A stretch of 64,000 nucleotides of DNA. It comes from Paraescarpia echinospica. Lineage: Eukaryota; Annelida; Polychaeta; Sabellida; Siboglinidae. Under the pieces are notes generated by a model. The model was not told where the DNA came from and made no database searches. It was given only the letters and a program-made list of their open reading frames with translations. This document shows positions 62,660 through 64,000 of the stretch, piece after piece. The stretch spans positions 88,381,788-88,445,787 of the forward strand of contig CM034531.1 of NCBI GenBank assembly GCA_020002185.1. The letters are read 5' to 3'. Position 1 is the stretch's first letter. The number at the start of each line of letters is the position of its first letter. The position numbers were made by a program, and so were the translations under genes.

Positions 62660-63877
62660 GTTTAAATAGATGCAGCCTGTCCCACTGTCAACAGATTGCA
62701 GCAAGTTCTCTGAGAAAACTGCTGCCCCCTTTCCACTTAGATGTAGGCCATCTCTCATGTACATATCTTCCCTCCCACCAAAGTATCCCCATAAATCTAC
62801 GAATCCCACCCCCTCTTCTTTACACATCTGCTCAACTAGTGCGTTGATCGTCATCCTCTTGCAGTTTCTATATGTCGGCCCCCTTCCTCCCATTACTGGC
62901 AAAATTCCTGAGAGGATAATCTGTTCTACTCTTGTCTTCTTTAACTTCTTCACTAACTGTCTGTACTTCTGAACTATCCCAGTTGTTCCCTCCCTCTCTG
63001 CGTTATTTGTCCCTACATGTACTAGTATAGACCCTCCCTTGCCATGCCCCAGTACCTTCTCTACCCTTTCAGTTACATGTTCTATCCTAGCCCCCGGTAG
63101 ACAAACAACGACGTCCTCCCCCTCGCTTAGAGTCTTATCTGTCTTTCTCATAATCGAATCGCCCATAAACACCCTCTCTTTCCTCATTGCCCCCTCAATC
63201 ACTGCCTCAGTGTAGCTCTTTCTACGGTTTGCATCTGTCTGGTTGTAATCTTGTTCCCCTGTCTTCTGCTCTCCCGTCACAATCTCGTCCGTTCCATTCT
63301 TTCCTGACGCTGTTTCTCTTGTCACCTTTCTTCCTGTCATCGTCCCTCCCGACTTCTCTTCTGTCACATGTACTCTCACTTCCTTTCTTCCCGTCATCTT
63401 TCCTCCCATTGCATTTCCTTCTCTCCTCTCCCGTCTCTTTTTCCCTCCTACCTCTTTCTCTACGGTCACTTTCTCTCCTGCCACCTTCACACCTGTCACA
63501 TTTCCTGCCGTCGATCCTCCACTTTCTTCCCCTCCGATCACCTTCCCTCCTCTCAGTCTCCTTTCCTCGGTCTTGTTGCCACTACTCTGCTCCTTCAGTT
63601 TCACAGTATTCCCAACTTTATCCCTGTCGTCTCTCTCCATTCCATCTGTCTCCTTGCTGATTCTCATCTCCATCCCCTTCACAATATCTACCAACCTAGC
63701 TACCTCTTTCTCCAGACATTTCACCTTCCAACACCCCACGCACTGAAAGGTGAATCCCTCTTCCTTGGTTTCTGTCCATGACTTCGTACAGCCGGATAAG
63801 GCAAAATCTACCCAACTGTGGCAGTCGTCGCACACCAAGTGTCTCTTTGCCTTGACTTGCCGCTTGCAAGGCGCCAT
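62657..63877 (-). CDS. CR1 copy D ORF1: PHD-like zinc finger plus SGNH esterase, 406 aa
   Basis: N-terminus (residues 1-52) has a Cys/His array, C-x11-C-x2-CH-x9-C and then FxCxxC, like the PHD-type finger known in CR1 ORF1. A short coiled region (CLEKEVARLVDIVKGMEMRI) follows. Residues 85-210 form a highly charged repeat-rich linker with MTGRKVT/VTGEK units. Residues about 230-400 form an SGNH esterase: RVFMGDSIMRK, VHVGTNNAER, and RDGLHLSGKGAAVFS. ORF1 proteins of this type are thought to aid RNP assembly or membrane contact. The frame is intact and ends in the slippery site plus TAG. Confidence 0.92.
   Translation of the reverse strand: MAPCKRQVKAKRHLVCDDCHSWVDFALSGCTKSWTETKEEGFTFQCVGCWKVKCLEKEVARLVDIVKGMEMRISKETDGMERDDRDKVGNTVKLKEQSSGNKTEERRLRGGKVIGGEESGGSTAGNVTGVKVAGEKVTVEKEVGGKKRRERREGNAMGGKMTGRKEVRVHVTEEKSGGTMTGRKVTRETASGKNGTDEIVTGEQKTGEQDYNQTDANRRKSYTEAVIEGAMRKERVFMGDSIMRKTDKTLSEGEDVVVCLPGARIEHVTERVEKVLGHGKGGSILVHVGTNNAEREGTTGIVQKYRQLVKKLKKTRVEQIILSGILPVMGGRGPTYRNCKRMTINALVEQMCKEEGVGFVDLWGYFGGREDMYMRDGLHLSGKGAAVFSENLLQSVDSGTGCIYLN
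62660..62666 (-). promoter_or_regulatory. Candidate -1 ribosomal frameshift site, CR1 copy D
   Basis: U UUA AAC in the ORF1 frame directly before the TAG stop (62657-62659). The -1 frame is ORF2. A possible short hairpin (GCCT...AGGC) lies about 30 bases downstream and is also present in copy A. Confidence 0.6.
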
Positions 63878-64000
63878 ATCAGAATTTATTTAATAATAAT
63901 AATCTAATTAGCTATTTAAAATAGTTTTGTCAACTGTGTTTACACTATTCACTGTCTATGTAGTCTTTAAGAAGACTGTTTTCTGTGCACAAATGTTACA
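63878..64000 (-). other. Probable 5' UTR of CR1 copy D
   Basis: Sequence upstream of the ORF1 ATG, AT-rich. The element's 5' end lies beyond the window. Confidence 0.5.

Larger units (their letters stand above)
58387..64000 (-). mobile_element. CR1-type LINE copy D, nearly complete, interrupted by a nested LINE
   Basis: The element runs leftward from beyond the window edge: ORF1 (63877-62657), a -1 junction, ORF2 endonuclease (62666-61668), a nested + strand LINE (60371-61667), ORF2 reverse transcriptase (60370-58504) and a 3' UTR with hairpin and two 10-bp tail repeats (58387-58440). Apart from the nested insertion, both reading frames are open, so this is the youngest CR1 here. Its ORF2 C-terminus ends early (KNKIDTP) compared with copy A (KNKIDTYLRRAGYM). 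Confidence 0.92.

Overview
This is nuclear DNA of an animal. It has a spliced gene with GT-AG introns, dinucleotide and tetranucleotide arrays, and fragments of at least six families of non-LTR retrotransposon (LINE). It is AT-rich and intron-rich, and has no operons, CRISPR array or recognisable tRNA/rRNA gene. The LINE mix (CR1 with a PHD-like/SGNH-esterase ORF1, L2, RTE, Rex1-like, L1-like) would suit a marine invertebrate. The sequence alone does not fix the phylum.

The one host gene I can build end to end is a pyridoxamine/pyridoxine 5'-phosphate oxidase (PNPO)-like gene on the + strand. It has seven exons at 22949-23075, 35528-35672, 36743-36842, 38268-38321, 39627-39755, 45737-45813 and 46434-46599. 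All splice phases agree and it encodes 265 aa, close to the length of human PNPO. Its first exon looks like a mitochondrial presequence, and many positions that bind pyridoxal phosphate in characterised PNPOs are replaced. A second, compact copy (52636-55563) has lost exons 5-6 and is a pseudogene. A third decayed copy of exon 1 lies at 19065. The locus is therefore a small decaying cluster of PNPO-like duplicates.

Layout: 1-1675 L2-type LINE (-); 2786-3574 dead L1-type ORF1 (+); 4310-12726 a large inverted repeat whose right arm is split by a 5.6-kb DNA transposon with TTAA target duplications (7036-12628); 12731-13916 a hAT-like element; 16141-18765 microsatellite, RTE LINE (-) and a second hAT-like element; 19065-46599 the PNPO-like gene and an exon-1 relic, with L2, CR1, Rex1-like and foldback elements in intron 1 and a CR1 in intron 5; 46600-52635 intergenic DNA with simple repeats; 52636-55851 the PNPO-like pseudogene; 56103-64000 a stack of LINEs on the - strand (truncated CR1, another LINE 3' end, then a nearly complete CR1 carrying a nested + strand LINE).

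The most interesting signals are these. (1) The PNPO-like protein has a presequence and an altered substrate pocket. (2) A U UUA AAC slippery heptamer lies immediately before the ORF1 stop in both CR1 copies that retain the junction, with ORF2 in the -1 frame and no suitable AUG. (3) A CR1 3'-UTR hairpin shows compensatory changes between copies. (4) The TTAA-type transposon has its empty site preserved in the opposite arm of the palindrome. (5) A minisatellite in intron 5 is built from copies of the exon 5 splice-donor boundary.
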